In this document: piece after piece, positions 55,977-64,000 of the stretch | Layout: the number at the start of each line of letters is the position of its first letter | Position numbering within the stretch: position 1 is the first letter of the stretch | Source of the DNA: JAMDEO01 sp963775295 | GTDB lineage: Bacteria > Actinomycetota > Thermoleophilia > RBG-16-64-13 | DNA length: 64,000 nucleotides | NCBI GenBank assembly: GCA_963775295.1 | Contig: CAVZIK010000006.1 | Coordinates: 2,356,001-2,420,000 of the forward strand | Direction: 5' to 3' | Program-made: the position numbers and the translations under genes | The notes under the pieces: model-generated | Seen by the model: the letters and a program-made list of their open reading frames with translations, nothing else | What the model was told of the DNA's origin: nothing | Databases searched by the model: none

Positions 55977-57151
55977 TGAGCGGGGCCCCCACGCCGTCTC
56001 GCGAGCGTCTGACTGAGCTCTTCCTGGAGCTCACCCGGCTGAGGAGTCCCTCCAAGGACGAGCGCCTCGTAGCGGACACCATCACGTCGCATCTCGCGGC
56101 GGTGGGGGTGACGACACATGAAGATGCGACCGGTCCCGCCATCGGGGGTAATACAGGGAATATCTGGTGCGTTGTGAAGGGAGACGGCAAGGGACCGCAC
56201 ATCGCGTTGGGCGCCCACATGGATACGGTGGAGCCCACGGATGCTCTTGAGCCCGTGTTGGAGGACGGTGTCTTCCGCAATGCCCGCCGCACCATCCTCG
56301 GAGCCGACGACAAGGCAGCAGTGGTAGCCCTCCTGCACGCCACGGAATTGCTGCGAGGTTGGGGACAGCCCTTCCCGGCATACGAACTCTTCTTCACTGT
56401 CTCCGAGGAGACGGGACTGGTTGGCGCCAAACATCTCGGCGCCAACGTCCTGAGCAGCCCGCTGGCAGCCGTTTTCGACGCCTCCGGCCCGGTCGGGGGC
56501 ATCACGGTGAAGGCTCCCAGCCAACAAGGTCTGCATGCGACGTTCCACGGACGGGCGGCTCACGCTGGAGTGGAGCCCGAGCGAGGCCGCAGCGCCATCC
56601 AGGCCGCGGCCAAAGCCATCGCGGGCATGCAACTCGGGCGCATCGACGAAGAGACCAGCGCCAACGTAGGCGTCATCCATGGCGGTGTGGCGTCCAACAT
56701 CATCCCTGACTTTTGCGAGTTGAAGGGGGAGTGCCGCAGTCACAACGACGCGAAGCTCGCACATGTGGCGGGAGCCATGGTGGATGCTCTGCAAGAAGGG
56801 GCCGCTCACGCCGGAGTAGATGTCGACGTGAGTCTGGTCCACGAATACAGGGCCTTTGCCCTTACGGGACGCTCGCCGGTGGTTCGTCTGAGCAAGGCCG
56901 CTATTTCCGCACTTGGCCTGCAGCCTCAGATCAAGACCGGAGGCGGCGGGTCCGACGCGAATATCCTCAACGCCCGCGGACTGCCGACGGTTAATCTAGA
57001 TGCCGGGATGATGCAGGTTCACAGCCCCGATGAATACCTGACCCTGGAAGACCTGGAGAGGCTGTGCGCTCTCGTCCTAAACATGATCCTCCTGGCGCCG
57101 GATTTCGCGCCCCGTCCGCACGGGACTGCCTCGGGAGGCACCAATGAGTGA
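55976..57151 (+). CDS. M20-family peptidase (PepT-like)
   Basis: 391 residues, co-catalytic zinc peptidase. Metal ligands in LGAHMDTVEP (His, Asp), GADDKAAVVALLHA (bridging Asp), SEETGLVGAKHL (Glu pair) and GGGGSDANILNARG. A dimerisation insert lies about 180-290. Similar to tripeptidase T and related Gram-positive enzymes; the substrate is uncertain. ATG shares one base with the pyrG TAA. Confidence 0.88.
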   Translation: MSGAPTPSRERLTELFLELTRLRSPSKDERLVADTITSHLAAVGVTTHEDATGPAIGGNTGNIWCVVKGDGKGPHIALGAHMDTVEPTDALEPVLEDGVFRNARRTILGADDKAAVVALLHATELLRGWGQPFPAYELFFTVSEETGLVGAKHLGANVLSSPLAAVFDASGPVGGITVKAPSQQGLHATFHGRAAHAGVEPERGRSAIQAAAKAIAGMQLGRIDEETSANVGVIHGGVASNIIPDFCELKGECRSHNDAKLAHVAGAMVDALQEGAAHAGVDVDVSLVHEYRAFALTGRSPVVRLSKAAISALGLQPQIKTGGGGSDANILNARGLPTVNLDAGMMQVHSPDEYLTLEDLERLCALVLNMILLAPDFAPRPHGTASGGTNE

Positions 57152-57707
57152 ACTGCCCGGCGGGTCTTCCCCGGCACTGCCCTCGGTCGTTTCCTCGCGC
57201 GTAATCTACGAGGGCAAGATCGTCAAACTTCGGGTGGACGAGATCGCCCTTCCTCAAGGCGTCACGGCCACCCGCGAGGTGGTGGAACATCCGGGCGCCG
57301 TTGTCATGGCCGCTGTTGACGAGGCGGGCGAGATCTACCTTGTGAGACAGTACCGACACGCGGTGCGGCGCGATCTCCTTGAGCTTCCAGCAGGAGCATT
57401 GGAAGCGGGGGAGGAGCCGCTGGCGGCCGCGCAGCGCGAGTTGGCCGAAGAGGTCGGCCTGGCCGCCGAGGAGTGGACCGATCTAGGCTGTTTCTACTCC
57501 TCTCCCGGCTTTGCCAACGAACGTCTGTACGCTTTCTTGGCCCGGGACCTGACCTCTGTGCAGAGCCAGCCCGACTTCGACGAGGACCTCATCGTGGTCA
57601 AATATGCGTTGGAGGACCTTCTGCGTCATCTGGCGGAGATAACCGACGCTAAGACACTGGCCACCCTGCTGCTGGTGAAACAGCAGCTTGATGCAGGAAC
57701 GAGATAA
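57144..57707 (+). CDS. Nudix hydrolase, ADP-ribose pyrophosphatase type
   Basis: 187 residues. The exact Nudix box G-x5-E-x7-REL-x-EE-x-GL is present (GALEAGEEPLAAAQRELAEE then VGL). The upstream REVVEHPGAVVMAAVDEAGEIYLVRQYRHAV is typical of ADP-ribose hydrolases. Overlaps the M20 gene by 8 nt. Confidence 0.9.
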   Translation: MSELPGGSSPALPSVVSSRVIYEGKIVKLRVDEIALPQGVTATREVVEHPGAVVMAAVDEAGEIYLVRQYRHAVRRDLLELPAGALEAGEEPLAAAQRELAEEVGLAAEEWTDLGCFYSSPGFANERLYAFLARDLTSVQSQPDFDEDLIVVKYALEDLLRHLAEITDAKTLATLLLVKQQLDAGTR

Positions 57708-57726
57708 GCGCGAAAGGGTAGGAGCC

Positions 57727-58851
57727 ATGCGAATCGGAGTGCCAAAGGAGATCCGCGAGGAAGAATACCGTGTCGCTCTGACTCCGGCCGGAACCAAGGA
57801 ACTCGCCAGCCGTGGACACGAAGTGCTCGTAGAACACGAGGCGGGACGAGGATCCCACCTTCTCGACGAAGCATATGTCGCCGCAGGGGCGCGCATAGTG
57901 CCGAGCCCTGAGGCGCTCTATGCCGAGGCCGATCTCATCGTGAAGGTCAAGGAACCATTGGAGGACGAATATCGACTCCTCGAGCCGCGTCATGTCCTCT
58001 TCACTTTCCTCCACCTAGCTCCAGACATCGAATTGACTCGCGGACTTCTTCGGAGCGGGGCGACGTGTCTCGCTTACGAGACAGTGGAGACTGCCGACGG
58101 TCGCCATCCTTTGCTCGCCCCCATGAGCGAGATCGCAGGCCGGCTCGCCGCACAAGCAGGGGCGTACTTCCTGGAGCGGAGCGGCGGTGGGAAGGGCAAG
58201 CTCCTGGGAGGAGCCACGGGTGTGAAGGCGGCTAACGTGGTGATCCTCGGAGCGGGCATCGCCGGATCCAACGCTGCGGCGATCGCGTCGGGCATGGGCG
58301 CGCACACCAAGGTTCTGGACATCAATCTGGATGCTCTCGGGAGCGTGCGAAGGACCCTGCCCAACGTGCAGACCCTGAGCAGTGATCAACTCACCATTGA
58401 AGAAGAGGTCGGCAAGGCCGACGTGGTCATAGGGGCGGTGTTGGTATCGGGCGCCAGGACGCCGGTCCTTGTTTCGGAGGCGTTGGTCAAGGCCATGCAA
58501 CCGGGGTCGGTAATTGTGGACCTGAGCATCGACCAAGGCGGCTGCGTGGAGACATCGCGCGCCACCACCCACCGAAAACCCACCTTCGTCAAGCACGGGA
58601 TGGTCCACTACTGCGTGGACAACATTGCCGGTGTTGTGCCAATCACTTCCACGTTCGCGCTCACCAACGCAACCCTCCCTTACATTATCGCCATCGCGGA
58701 CGAGGGTATCGTGGCCGCGGCGCGCTCGGATCCGGCACTTGCACACGGCGTGAACGTGATGGAAGGCAAGGTCACAATCTCCGAGGTGGCCGAGGCGACG
58801 GGCAATGCCTACTTCCCGCTTGAATACGTCCTGCCCATCGAGTACATGTGA
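57727..58851 (+). CDS. ald: Alanine dehydrogenase
   Basis: 374 residues; NAD-dependent interconversion of alanine and pyruvate plus ammonia. MRIGVPKEIREEEYRVALTPAGT start, catalytic Lys in LIVKVKEPL and His in FTFLHLAPD, dinucleotide-binding VVILGAGIAGSNAA, and DQGGCVETSRATTH. The ATG at 57727 after TAGGAG matches the family's usual start. Confidence 0.96.
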   Translation: MRIGVPKEIREEEYRVALTPAGTKELASRGHEVLVEHEAGRGSHLLDEAYVAAGARIVPSPEALYAEADLIVKVKEPLEDEYRLLEPRHVLFTFLHLAPDIELTRGLLRSGATCLAYETVETADGRHPLLAPMSEIAGRLAAQAGAYFLERSGGGKGKLLGGATGVKAANVVILGAGIAGSNAAAIASGMGAHTKVLDINLDALGSVRRTLPNVQTLSSDQLTIEEEVGKADVVIGAVLVSGARTPVLVSEALVKAMQPGSVIVDLSIDQGGCVETSRATTHRKPTFVKHGMVHYCVDNIAGVVPITSTFALTNATLPYIIAIADEGIVAAARSDPALAHGVNVMEGKVTISEVAEATGNAYFPLEYVLPIEYM

Positions 58852-59774
58852 CCGGTGCGGACCGGCTTGGAGTGATCCACTCGGACCAAGACCCCTCTCT
58901 TGCGCAACACCTGCGAGCGTTGGCGCTGGAACAGGGGCTGTCCGCACATACTGTGGAGTCCTATCGGCGCGACCTGCTGCAATTCGGCGCTTACCTCGCC
59001 GAACACGGGGTCACCCTGGACGGCGCTTCGGCGGATGACATCCGCGGGTTCCTCGCAGCAGGTGCATGGCGTCCATCATCCAGGTCCCGAAAGGCCGCGG
59101 CGATCCGCTCCTTCTACAGGCGGCGCGTGATGATGGGGCTCGCGGCGTCGGACCCAAGCTCATCCATTACGGGCTTTCGGCGAGAGTCGCCACTTCCCCA
59201 GACGCTGTCCGTTGAGCAGGTATCGCGCCTGCTCGACACCCCGAATGCTACGCCCATCGGCCTGCGCGACCGCGCGATGCTGGAGGTTCTTTACGGGGCG
59301 GGGCTTCGGGCTTCCGAGGTCCTCAGTCTGCGCTTGCAGGACATCGACTTCGACGTGGGCTTCGTGCGCACGGTGGGCAAGGGCGACAAGGAACGGATCG
59401 TGCCGCTCGGGCGTAAGGCACTTCGCGCCTTGAAAGCCTACAACGAGAGAGGAAGGCCGCAATTGGGCGGAGCGGGCAAGATGAAGGCTCCCGAACTCTT
59501 CCTCAACAACCGAGGCCGCGGCTTGTCACGACAGGGGTTGCATCTCCTCATCAAGCAGCATGCGCAAGAGGCCGGCCTACCCGGCGAGGTTTCCGCCCAC
59601 ACGCTCCGCCACTCCTTCGCCACCCACCTGCTGGAGGGAGGCGCCGATCTTCGAGCCGTGCAGGAAATGCTCGGCCACGCCGATCTGTCGACCACGCAGA
59701 TCTATACACACGTGAGCGCAGCCCATCTCCAGAAGGTCTATCGCGAAGCCCACCCGCGGGCACGAAGGGACTAA
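58848..59774 (+). CDS. xerD: Tyrosine recombinase XerD
   Basis: 308 residues. N-terminal SAM-like DNA-binding domain (about 17-110) and catalytic domain with the full set Arg154 (GAGLRASE), Lys178 (GKGDKER), His251/Arg254 (HTLRHSFATHLL), His277 (LGHADL) and the nucleophile Tyr286 (TQIYTHV). Resolves chromosome dimers at dif. GTG start overlaps the ald stop (GTGA). It is followed by deoB, the same order as in Bacillus subtilis, so it is a chromosomal XerD and not a mobile integrase. Confidence 0.94.
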   Translation: MTGADRLGVIHSDQDPSLAQHLRALALEQGLSAHTVESYRRDLLQFGAYLAEHGVTLDGASADDIRGFLAAGAWRPSSRSRKAAAIRSFYRRRVMMGLAASDPSSSITGFRRESPLPQTLSVEQVSRLLDTPNATPIGLRDRAMLEVLYGAGLRASEVLSLRLQDIDFDVGFVRTVGKGDKERIVPLGRKALRALKAYNERGRPQLGGAGKMKAPELFLNNRGRGLSRQGLHLLIKQHAQEAGLPGEVSAHTLRHSFATHLLEGGADLRAVQEMLGHADLSTTQIYTHVSAAHLQKVYREAHPRARRD

Positions 59775-59781
59775 CCGAGCG

Positions 59782-61821
59782 ATGGCACGATTCGTCTTCA
59801 TGATGCTGGACGGCGCCGGGGTGGGGGAGCTACCCGACGCCGCGGAATACGGGGACTTGGGTTCGAACACGCTTGGCCACGTGAGCCGGATCGTAGACCT
59901 GCATCTCCCCAACCTGGCGCGATTGGGCCTGGGGAACATCATTCCCTTACGGAATGTACCACCCGCGCCGAAGCCCACCGCCCTGCCGGGCCGGCTGGCG
60001 CCGCAATCGGTCGGCAAAGATACGACGGTGGGCCATTGGGAGCACATGGGATTGGTCACTTCGCGCCCGTTTCCAACCTACCCTAATGGATTTCCGGAGG
60101 AGATCCTCGCGCCTTTCCGGGAAAGGATCGGTCGGGGAATCTTGGGCAACAGGCCTGCATCGGGGACAGCGATCATCGAGGAATTGGGAGAGCGTCACGT
60201 CGTAAGTGGATGGCCCATTGTGTACACGTCCGCCGATAGCGTCTTTCAGATTGCAGCTCATGTCGACGTCGTCCCCTTGGAGCAATTGTACGAGTGGTGC
60301 GAAATAGCGCGCGGGCTCCTTTGCGGAGAACACGCCGTGGCCCGAGTGATTGCCCGGCCGTTCACCGGCGGCCCCGGGCAGTTCCTGCGAACCAAGGACC
60401 GGCGTGACTTCTCTCTGGCTCCTCCGGGACCCCTGTACCTCGATCTCCTGCACGAAGCGGGCATCCCCGTCGTGGCTCTGGGCAAGATCAGCGAGATCTA
60501 CCTGGGCCGAGGGGTGACTACAAAGATCAAGATCGGTTCCAATGCCGAGAACCTTGCACTCCTTCTGGACCTTCTCCGTGGAACTTCCGATCGGGGTTCC
60601 TTCGAGAACGGACTGCTCTTTACCAATCTGGTGGACTTCGACATGGTCTGGGGTCATCGCAACGATCCCGACGGCTTCGGCCGAGGACTCGAAGCGGTGG
60701 ATGCCGCGATCCCAGCGATTCTCGGCGAACTTACCATCCGCGACAGGCTGATCATCAGCGCCGATCACGGGGTGGATCCCACCACGCGGAGCACCGACCA
60801 CACTCGCGAGTACGTTCCGTTGCTGCTCTATCCGCGCCCGAATGAGGCATTTCGCGCTGTTTACGAGGGCGGCTTCGCGGATACGGGAGCGACGGCATAC
60901 TCACACCTCGTTGGGCGAGACCCATCCCTTGCCGGGCGCTCGATCGAGGCTTTTAGACCGGGGCGCGGCTGGCGTCCCTACACTTCTACGATCAGTTCCC
61001 GGAACGGACCGGGCAAAGAGTGGCCGACCAAGGTGGACCGACAGACGGCCTCGGCCGCCGCGGCATGGTTGCGCGACCAGTGCGGTGACGCTCCCGAGGT
61101 CGCAATAGTCCTAGGGTCGGGCCTTTCCGCGCCTCTGAAGAAGGTTCTCGGGGCTGGCGCAACAACTCCAGGCGCGTTCTCCTATGGCCGGATCCCCGGT
61201 TGGCAAGCCGGGACCGTTCGGGGCCACCCCGGCCTGCTCGAGGTGACAGAAATCCAGGGCAAACGCACCCTGCTCCTGGAGGGACGGCTTCACATGTACG
61301 AGGGCTTTGATATCGGAGAACTCCAACTCGCGGTGCGAACCATCGCGGCATGGGGGGTGAAGAGGGTGCTTTTCACTTGCGCGGCTGGCGGGCTCACAGC
61401 CGAAGCGGTTCCCGGAACGATCGTACTTGTTCGCCAAGTCCTGGACTTCCAGTACCCGCAGGCCGATGGAAGCCCGTGTACGTTGCAAGGCACGGACGAG
61501 CCTTTGATAACGGAACTGGCCCACTCAGCAATTTTGTCCGGGTTTGTCCGTCCGGGTATCCATGCCGCCGTCCCCGGCCCGCAATACGAAACCGCCGCGG
61601 AGAACGCTCTCCTGAGGGACCTGGGGGCTACTTGCGTTAGCATGTCGCTACCCGGCGAACTGAGGGCCGCGCGCGAGGAGGGCCTGGAGGTGGCGGCCAT
61701 CTCCCTCATCACCAATGAGGGAGCCGCATCACACGAGGATGTTCTCGCCGCGGGGGCTGCGCAGGGCGCCCGGCTCCTGGCCGCGGTTTCGGCCGTTCTC
61801 ACGGCTTGGAAAGGCGCCTGA
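59782..61821 (+). CDS. Phosphopentomutase-purine nucleoside phosphorylase fusion (DeoB-PNP)
   Basis: 679-residue fusion of two consecutive salvage enzymes. Residues 1 to about 395 are DeoB: metal motif FMMLDGAGVGELPDA, the phospho-Thr loop VGKDTTVGHWEHMG, FDMVWGHRNDPDGFG and ISADHGVDPTTRSTDHTREYVPLLLY. After a linker (about 396-425) comes a trimeric-type PNP: VAIVLGSGLSAP (phosphate Ser), RLHMYEGFDIGELQLAVRTI, FTCAAGGLTAEAVPG, VPGPQYETAAENALLRDLG and SLITNEGAASHEDV (base-binding Asn). PNP yields ribose-1-phosphate, which DeoB converts to ribose-5-phosphate. In B. subtilis the genes are adjacent after the XerD gene but separate. Confidence 0.92.
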   Translation: MARFVFMMLDGAGVGELPDAAEYGDLGSNTLGHVSRIVDLHLPNLARLGLGNIIPLRNVPPAPKPTALPGRLAPQSVGKDTTVGHWEHMGLVTSRPFPTYPNGFPEEILAPFRERIGRGILGNRPASGTAIIEELGERHVVSGWPIVYTSADSVFQIAAHVDVVPLEQLYEWCEIARGLLCGEHAVARVIARPFTGGPGQFLRTKDRRDFSLAPPGPLYLDLLHEAGIPVVALGKISEIYLGRGVTTKIKIGSNAENLALLLDLLRGTSDRGSFENGLLFTNLVDFDMVWGHRNDPDGFGRGLEAVDAAIPAILGELTIRDRLIISADHGVDPTTRSTDHTREYVPLLLYPRPNEAFRAVYEGGFADTGATAYSHLVGRDPSLAGRSIEAFRPGRGWRPYTSTISSRNGPGKEWPTKVDRQTASAAAAWLRDQCGDAPEVAIVLGSGLSAPLKKVLGAGATTPGAFSYGRIPGWQAGTVRGHPGLLEVTEIQGKRTLLLEGRLHMYEGFDIGELQLAVRTIAAWGVKRVLFTCAAGGLTAEAVPGTIVLVRQVLDFQYPQADGSPCTLQGTDEPLITELAHSAILSGFVRPGIHAAVPGPQYETAAENALLRDLGATCVSMSLPGELRAAREEGLEVAAISLITNEGAASHEDVLAAGAAQGARLLAAVSAVLTAWKGA

Positions 61822-61853
61822 AGCTCCCGACTCGTACCGGTATACTAGCTGGC

Positions 61854-62837
61854 ATGACGGCCATACCCTCTCTCATCGAGGTCCACACGGTCATCACGAC
61901 GCATCAGAACGCTGATTTCGATGCGTTAGCCGCCACCGTGGGCGCCTCTCTTCTCTACCCAGAAGGCCGGATCGTCTTCGCCGGGTCTCTCAACCCCAAC
62001 GTGCGCGAGTTCGTCTCGCTCCACGGGGAGAGCCTCCCCATCATGAGCCTTCGCTTTATCGATCAGACGAAGATCAGACAACTCATCGTGGTGGACACTG
62101 CCGATCTCGACCGCATAGGCGATCTGAGCCGGCTTTGCGGCCAGCCCGGCGTCGAAGTCGTGGTCTTCGATCATCACTCCGCCGAAAACCCTCAGCGTCC
62201 GCCATTTGTCAAAGGCGAGAACTGGGTGCTGTCGTCTGACGGCTCTTCTGCGACCTCCATTCTCCACCTTTTGCTCGAGCGCGGGGCGGAAGTGCCTCGA
62301 CTTGCGGCGACCATCTTCGCCCTGGGCATCCATGAAGACACCGGGTCCCTAATATTTCCCCGCACTACCATTCGGGACGCAGAGATGCTTGCCGTCTCCA
62401 TGCGTTTAGGAGCTTCCCAGGCCCTTCTGGAGCGTTACCTGCATAGTCCGCTGGGAGAGGAGCACCGTGAGGTCCTCATGCGTATGGTCGACAGGATCAA
62501 CGTGCACCGCGTGCGCGGCATCGACGTCCACACTGTGGCGCTCCAGATCTCCACGTACGTCGACGGCTTGAGCGTCATCGCCCACAAGCTGATGGAACTT
62601 ATAAACGCCGAGGTTTTGCTGCAGGCTGTGGGCATGGAGGATCGCGTTTTTGTGACCGCCCGCTCGCGGGCCGGGTCGGTGGACGTCGGCTCGCTCCTGC
62701 GCACCATCGGGGGGGCGGACATGCTCAGGCTGCCTCCGCGGTGGTCCGGGACGATACGCCCGAGAATGTCCTGGAGAGGCTGCTCGGTTGCCTCGCTCAT
62801 TGCAGCCTCGGATTCCCCACCGCTGGGGAGATCATGA
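61854..62837 (+). CDS. DHH phosphoesterase part of a DHH-CBS-CCA nucleotidyltransferase (frameshifted)
   Basis: N-terminal part of a multidomain protein. DHH domain: VITTHQNADFDALAATVGASLLYP, VVDTADLDRIGD, VVFDHHSAENP (the DHH motif) and FALGIHEDTGSLIFPRTT; the DHHA1 domain follows (STYVDGLSVIAHKLMELINAEV...VTARSRAGSVDVGSLLRTIGG). At the G7 run 62709-62715 the frame leaves the conserved sequence: one extra G (or a -1 slip) restores IGGGGHAQAASAVVRDDTPE, the expected GGGH motif. As written the ORF ends 40 residues later in an ATGA overlap with the next frame. TATACT (61841-61846) lies 8 nt before the ATG and no Shine-Dalgarno is seen, so the mRNA may be leaderless. Confidence 0.82.
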   Translation: MTAIPSLIEVHTVITTHQNADFDALAATVGASLLYPEGRIVFAGSLNPNVREFVSLHGESLPIMSLRFIDQTKIRQLIVVDTADLDRIGDLSRLCGQPGVEVVVFDHHSAENPQRPPFVKGENWVLSSDGSSATSILHLLLERGAEVPRLAATIFALGIHEDTGSLIFPRTTIRDAEMLAVSMRLGASQALLERYLHSPLGEEHREVLMRMVDRINVHRVRGIDVHTVALQISTYVDGLSVIAHKLMELINAEVLLQAVGMEDRVFVTARSRAGSVDVGSLLRTIGGADMLRLPPRWSGTIRPRMSWRGCSVASLIAASDSPPLGRS

Positions 62838-64000
62838 GCCGTCCAGTCCGTTTCATCGACGCCGAGACGCCGATTACCGAGGCCCTGGTAACTGCGCAGC
62901 GCTACGGGCACTCGGGCATCTGTGTCCGAGAAGGTGATCGGGTAGTGGGAATCGTCGCCCGCCGCGACCTGGACAAGGCCATGCGACACGGTCTGGGGCA
63001 TGCTCCCGTCAAAGGCGTGATGACACGGAACATCGCTTTTGCCCGCGCTGACACGACCGTGGAGGAACTTAGGCGCACCATGGTCGAGGGCAACTTGGGC
63101 CGCGTGCCGGTGATCAAAGACGGAGCCTACGAAAAGGCTACGGAAGACGGCCTTGCCCGAGTTGCCGATGTGGTCGGCATCGTGACACGGACAGATGTGC
63201 TGGCGGCATACCAAGGCCGCTGGGAACAGGATCAGAGGCTTCTTGCGGAGCCACAGGTATATACCATGGCGGAACTGGCCGAGCATCCTTTCTTCGGTCG
63301 GCTCTTCCTTGCCTGCTCCGCTCTGTCCGAGGATTTCGCCGGGGTATATCTGGTCGGAGGCTTCGTCCGCGATCTTCTGCTGGAACAACCCAACGTCGAC
63401 CTCGACGTGGCGGTCGAAGGGGACGGTATCGACTTCGCCACTCGTCTAGCCGCGCAGTTAGGCGGCAGGGTGAGAGCCCATCGCAAATTTAAGACCGCCG
63501 TCGTCTTGCTGCCTCCGACCATCCTGGGGGATACTGCGTCGTGCCTTCGGCCATCCGGCGAGCCGTTCCACGTCGATGTAGCCACGACTCGCACGGAGTT
63601 CTACGACTATCCGGCAGCCCTTCCCCGAGTGGAGCATGCCTCCATCCGCCAGGATCTGTTCCGGCGCGATTTCACCATCAACGCGATGGCCATCTCGCTG
63701 CGCGGTCAGGACTTCGGCACGGTGATCGATTTCTTCGGAGGTCTGCGCGACCTGCGCGAGGGGATCATCCGCGTTCTTCACAACCTGAGCTTCATAGAGG
63801 ATCCCACGCGGATCTTCCGAGCGGTCAGATACGAGAACCGGTATGGCTTCCAGATGGACGAACAGACCAAGGCCTTCGCGAGGCAATGCGTAGACATGCA
63901 CTTGGTCGGCGACCTCTCGAGCGTTCGACTTCGCGAGGAACTCATTCCTCTGCTGAGCGAGTTGAACGTAGAGTGGACTCTCAGACGGCTGTTCGAATTG
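62834..64000 (+). CDS. CBS pair and tRNA/CCA nucleotidyltransferase domain (3' partial; second half of the split gene)
   Basis: Open to the window end (389 codons so far). Two CBS domains (about 1-120: MSRPVRFIDAETPITEALVTAQRYG; VKGVMTRNIAFARADTTVEELRR) precede a class II nucleotidyltransferase head: AGVYLVGGFVRDLLLEQPNVDLDVAVEGDG with the catalytic Asp-x-Asp, HRKFKTAVV, RRDFTINAMAI and EDPTRIFRAVRYENRYGF. Such DHH-CBS-CBS-NTase proteins add A or CCA to tRNA 3' ends; here tRNA-Cys and tRNA-Val lack encoded CCA, so such an enzyme is needed. It can be read as a separate cistron from ATG 62834 with GGGGAG just upstream, or as the continuation of the preceding ORF after a -1 shift. Confidence 0.85.
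   Translation, partial: MSRPVRFIDAETPITEALVTAQRYGHSGICVREGDRVVGIVARRDLDKAMRHGLGHAPVKGVMTRNIAFARADTTVEELRRTMVEGNLGRVPVIKDGAYEKATEDGLARVADVVGIVTRTDVLAAYQGRWEQDQRLLAEPQVYTMAELAEHPFFGRLFLACSALSEDFAGVYLVGGFVRDLLLEQPNVDLDVAVEGDGIDFATRLAAQLGGRVRAHRKFKTAVVLLPPTILGDTASCLRPSGEPFHVDVATTRTEFYDYPAALPRVEHASIRQDLFRRDFTINAMAISLRGQDFGTVIDFFGGLRDLREGIIRVLHNLSFIEDPTRIFRAVRYENRYGFQMDEQTKAFARQCVDMHLVGDLSSVRLREELIPLLSELNVEWTLRRLFEL

Noticed and set aside
58848..59774. Tyrosine recombinase as evidence of an integrated element
   Set aside because: Sequence length, motifs and the ald-xerD-deoB context are those of the chromosomal XerD; no att-like repeats or phage genes lie nearby.

Overview
The window is chromosomal DNA of a high-GC, Gram-positive-type bacterium. 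A complete 16S-23S-5S operon lies on the plus strand. The cell-envelope genes (a class A penicillin-binding protein with PASTA repeats, SLH-domain anchoring, lipoproteins, an Asp23 homologue) and TlyA, argJ and type II dehydroquinase suggest a monoderm, probably a deep-branching anaerobic member of the Actinomycetota (a Coriobacteriia-, Thermoleophilia- or Geothermincolia-like lineage). The 23S gene lacks the roughly 100-nt helix-54 insertion typical of classical Actinobacteria. I cannot place it more finely by eye.

Layout. (1) 1-3371: the end of a branched-chain/amide-type ABC importer (LivH partial, LivM, lipoprotein binding protein), closed by a hairpin terminator. (2) 3485-7192: a molybdenum enzyme pair closely resembling pyrogallol-phloroglucinol transhydroxylase (large MGD subunit plus three-cluster Fe-S subunit with a transthyretin-like tail), followed by a tightly overlapping small beta-grasp (MoaD-like) protein. 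This is the accessory part of the window and its most interesting part. (3) 7354-10748: a Nif3-RNase H fusion, tRNA-Gly and tRNA-Cys, an SLH/L,D-transpeptidase wall protein, and tRNA-Val. (4) 10788-18502: translation genes thrS, infC-rpmI-rplT, a SpoU methyltransferase, pheS-pheT. (5) 18617-25856: the arginine operon argC-J-B-F-R-G-H with a clear promoter and candidate ArgR site. (6) 25901-32198: 3-methyladenine glycosylase, a second Nif3-family protein, a minus-strand PBP1, tyrS, a secreted lipoprotein. (7) 32224-37743: rRNA operon with tandem promoters, RNase III processing stems and a terminator. (8) 37863-42910: dapA, a prepilin peptidase and a pilM-N-O plus lipoprotein cluster for type IV pili. 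(9) 42998-47358: shikimate genes aroC-K-B-Q and an Xaa-Pro peptidase, almost all overlapping. (10) 47469-58851: efp, asp23-like, nusB, dxs, tlyA, nadK, recN, pyrG, an M20 peptidase, a Nudix hydrolase, ald. (11) 58848-64000: xerD, a DeoB-purine nucleoside phosphorylase fusion, and a DHH-CBS-CCA nucleotidyltransferase gene split by a single missing G in a G7 run; the last gene runs off the window.

Most of the window is ordinary housekeeping DNA in long co-directional operons with 1-4 nt overlaps. The non-routine items are the transhydroxylase operon with its MoaD-like third gene, the two enzyme fusions (Nif3-RNase H and DeoB-PNP), the split DHH/CCA gene, and a pheS gene whose only sensible start codon is ATA. 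No CRISPR array, insertion sequence, prophage or integron was seen.
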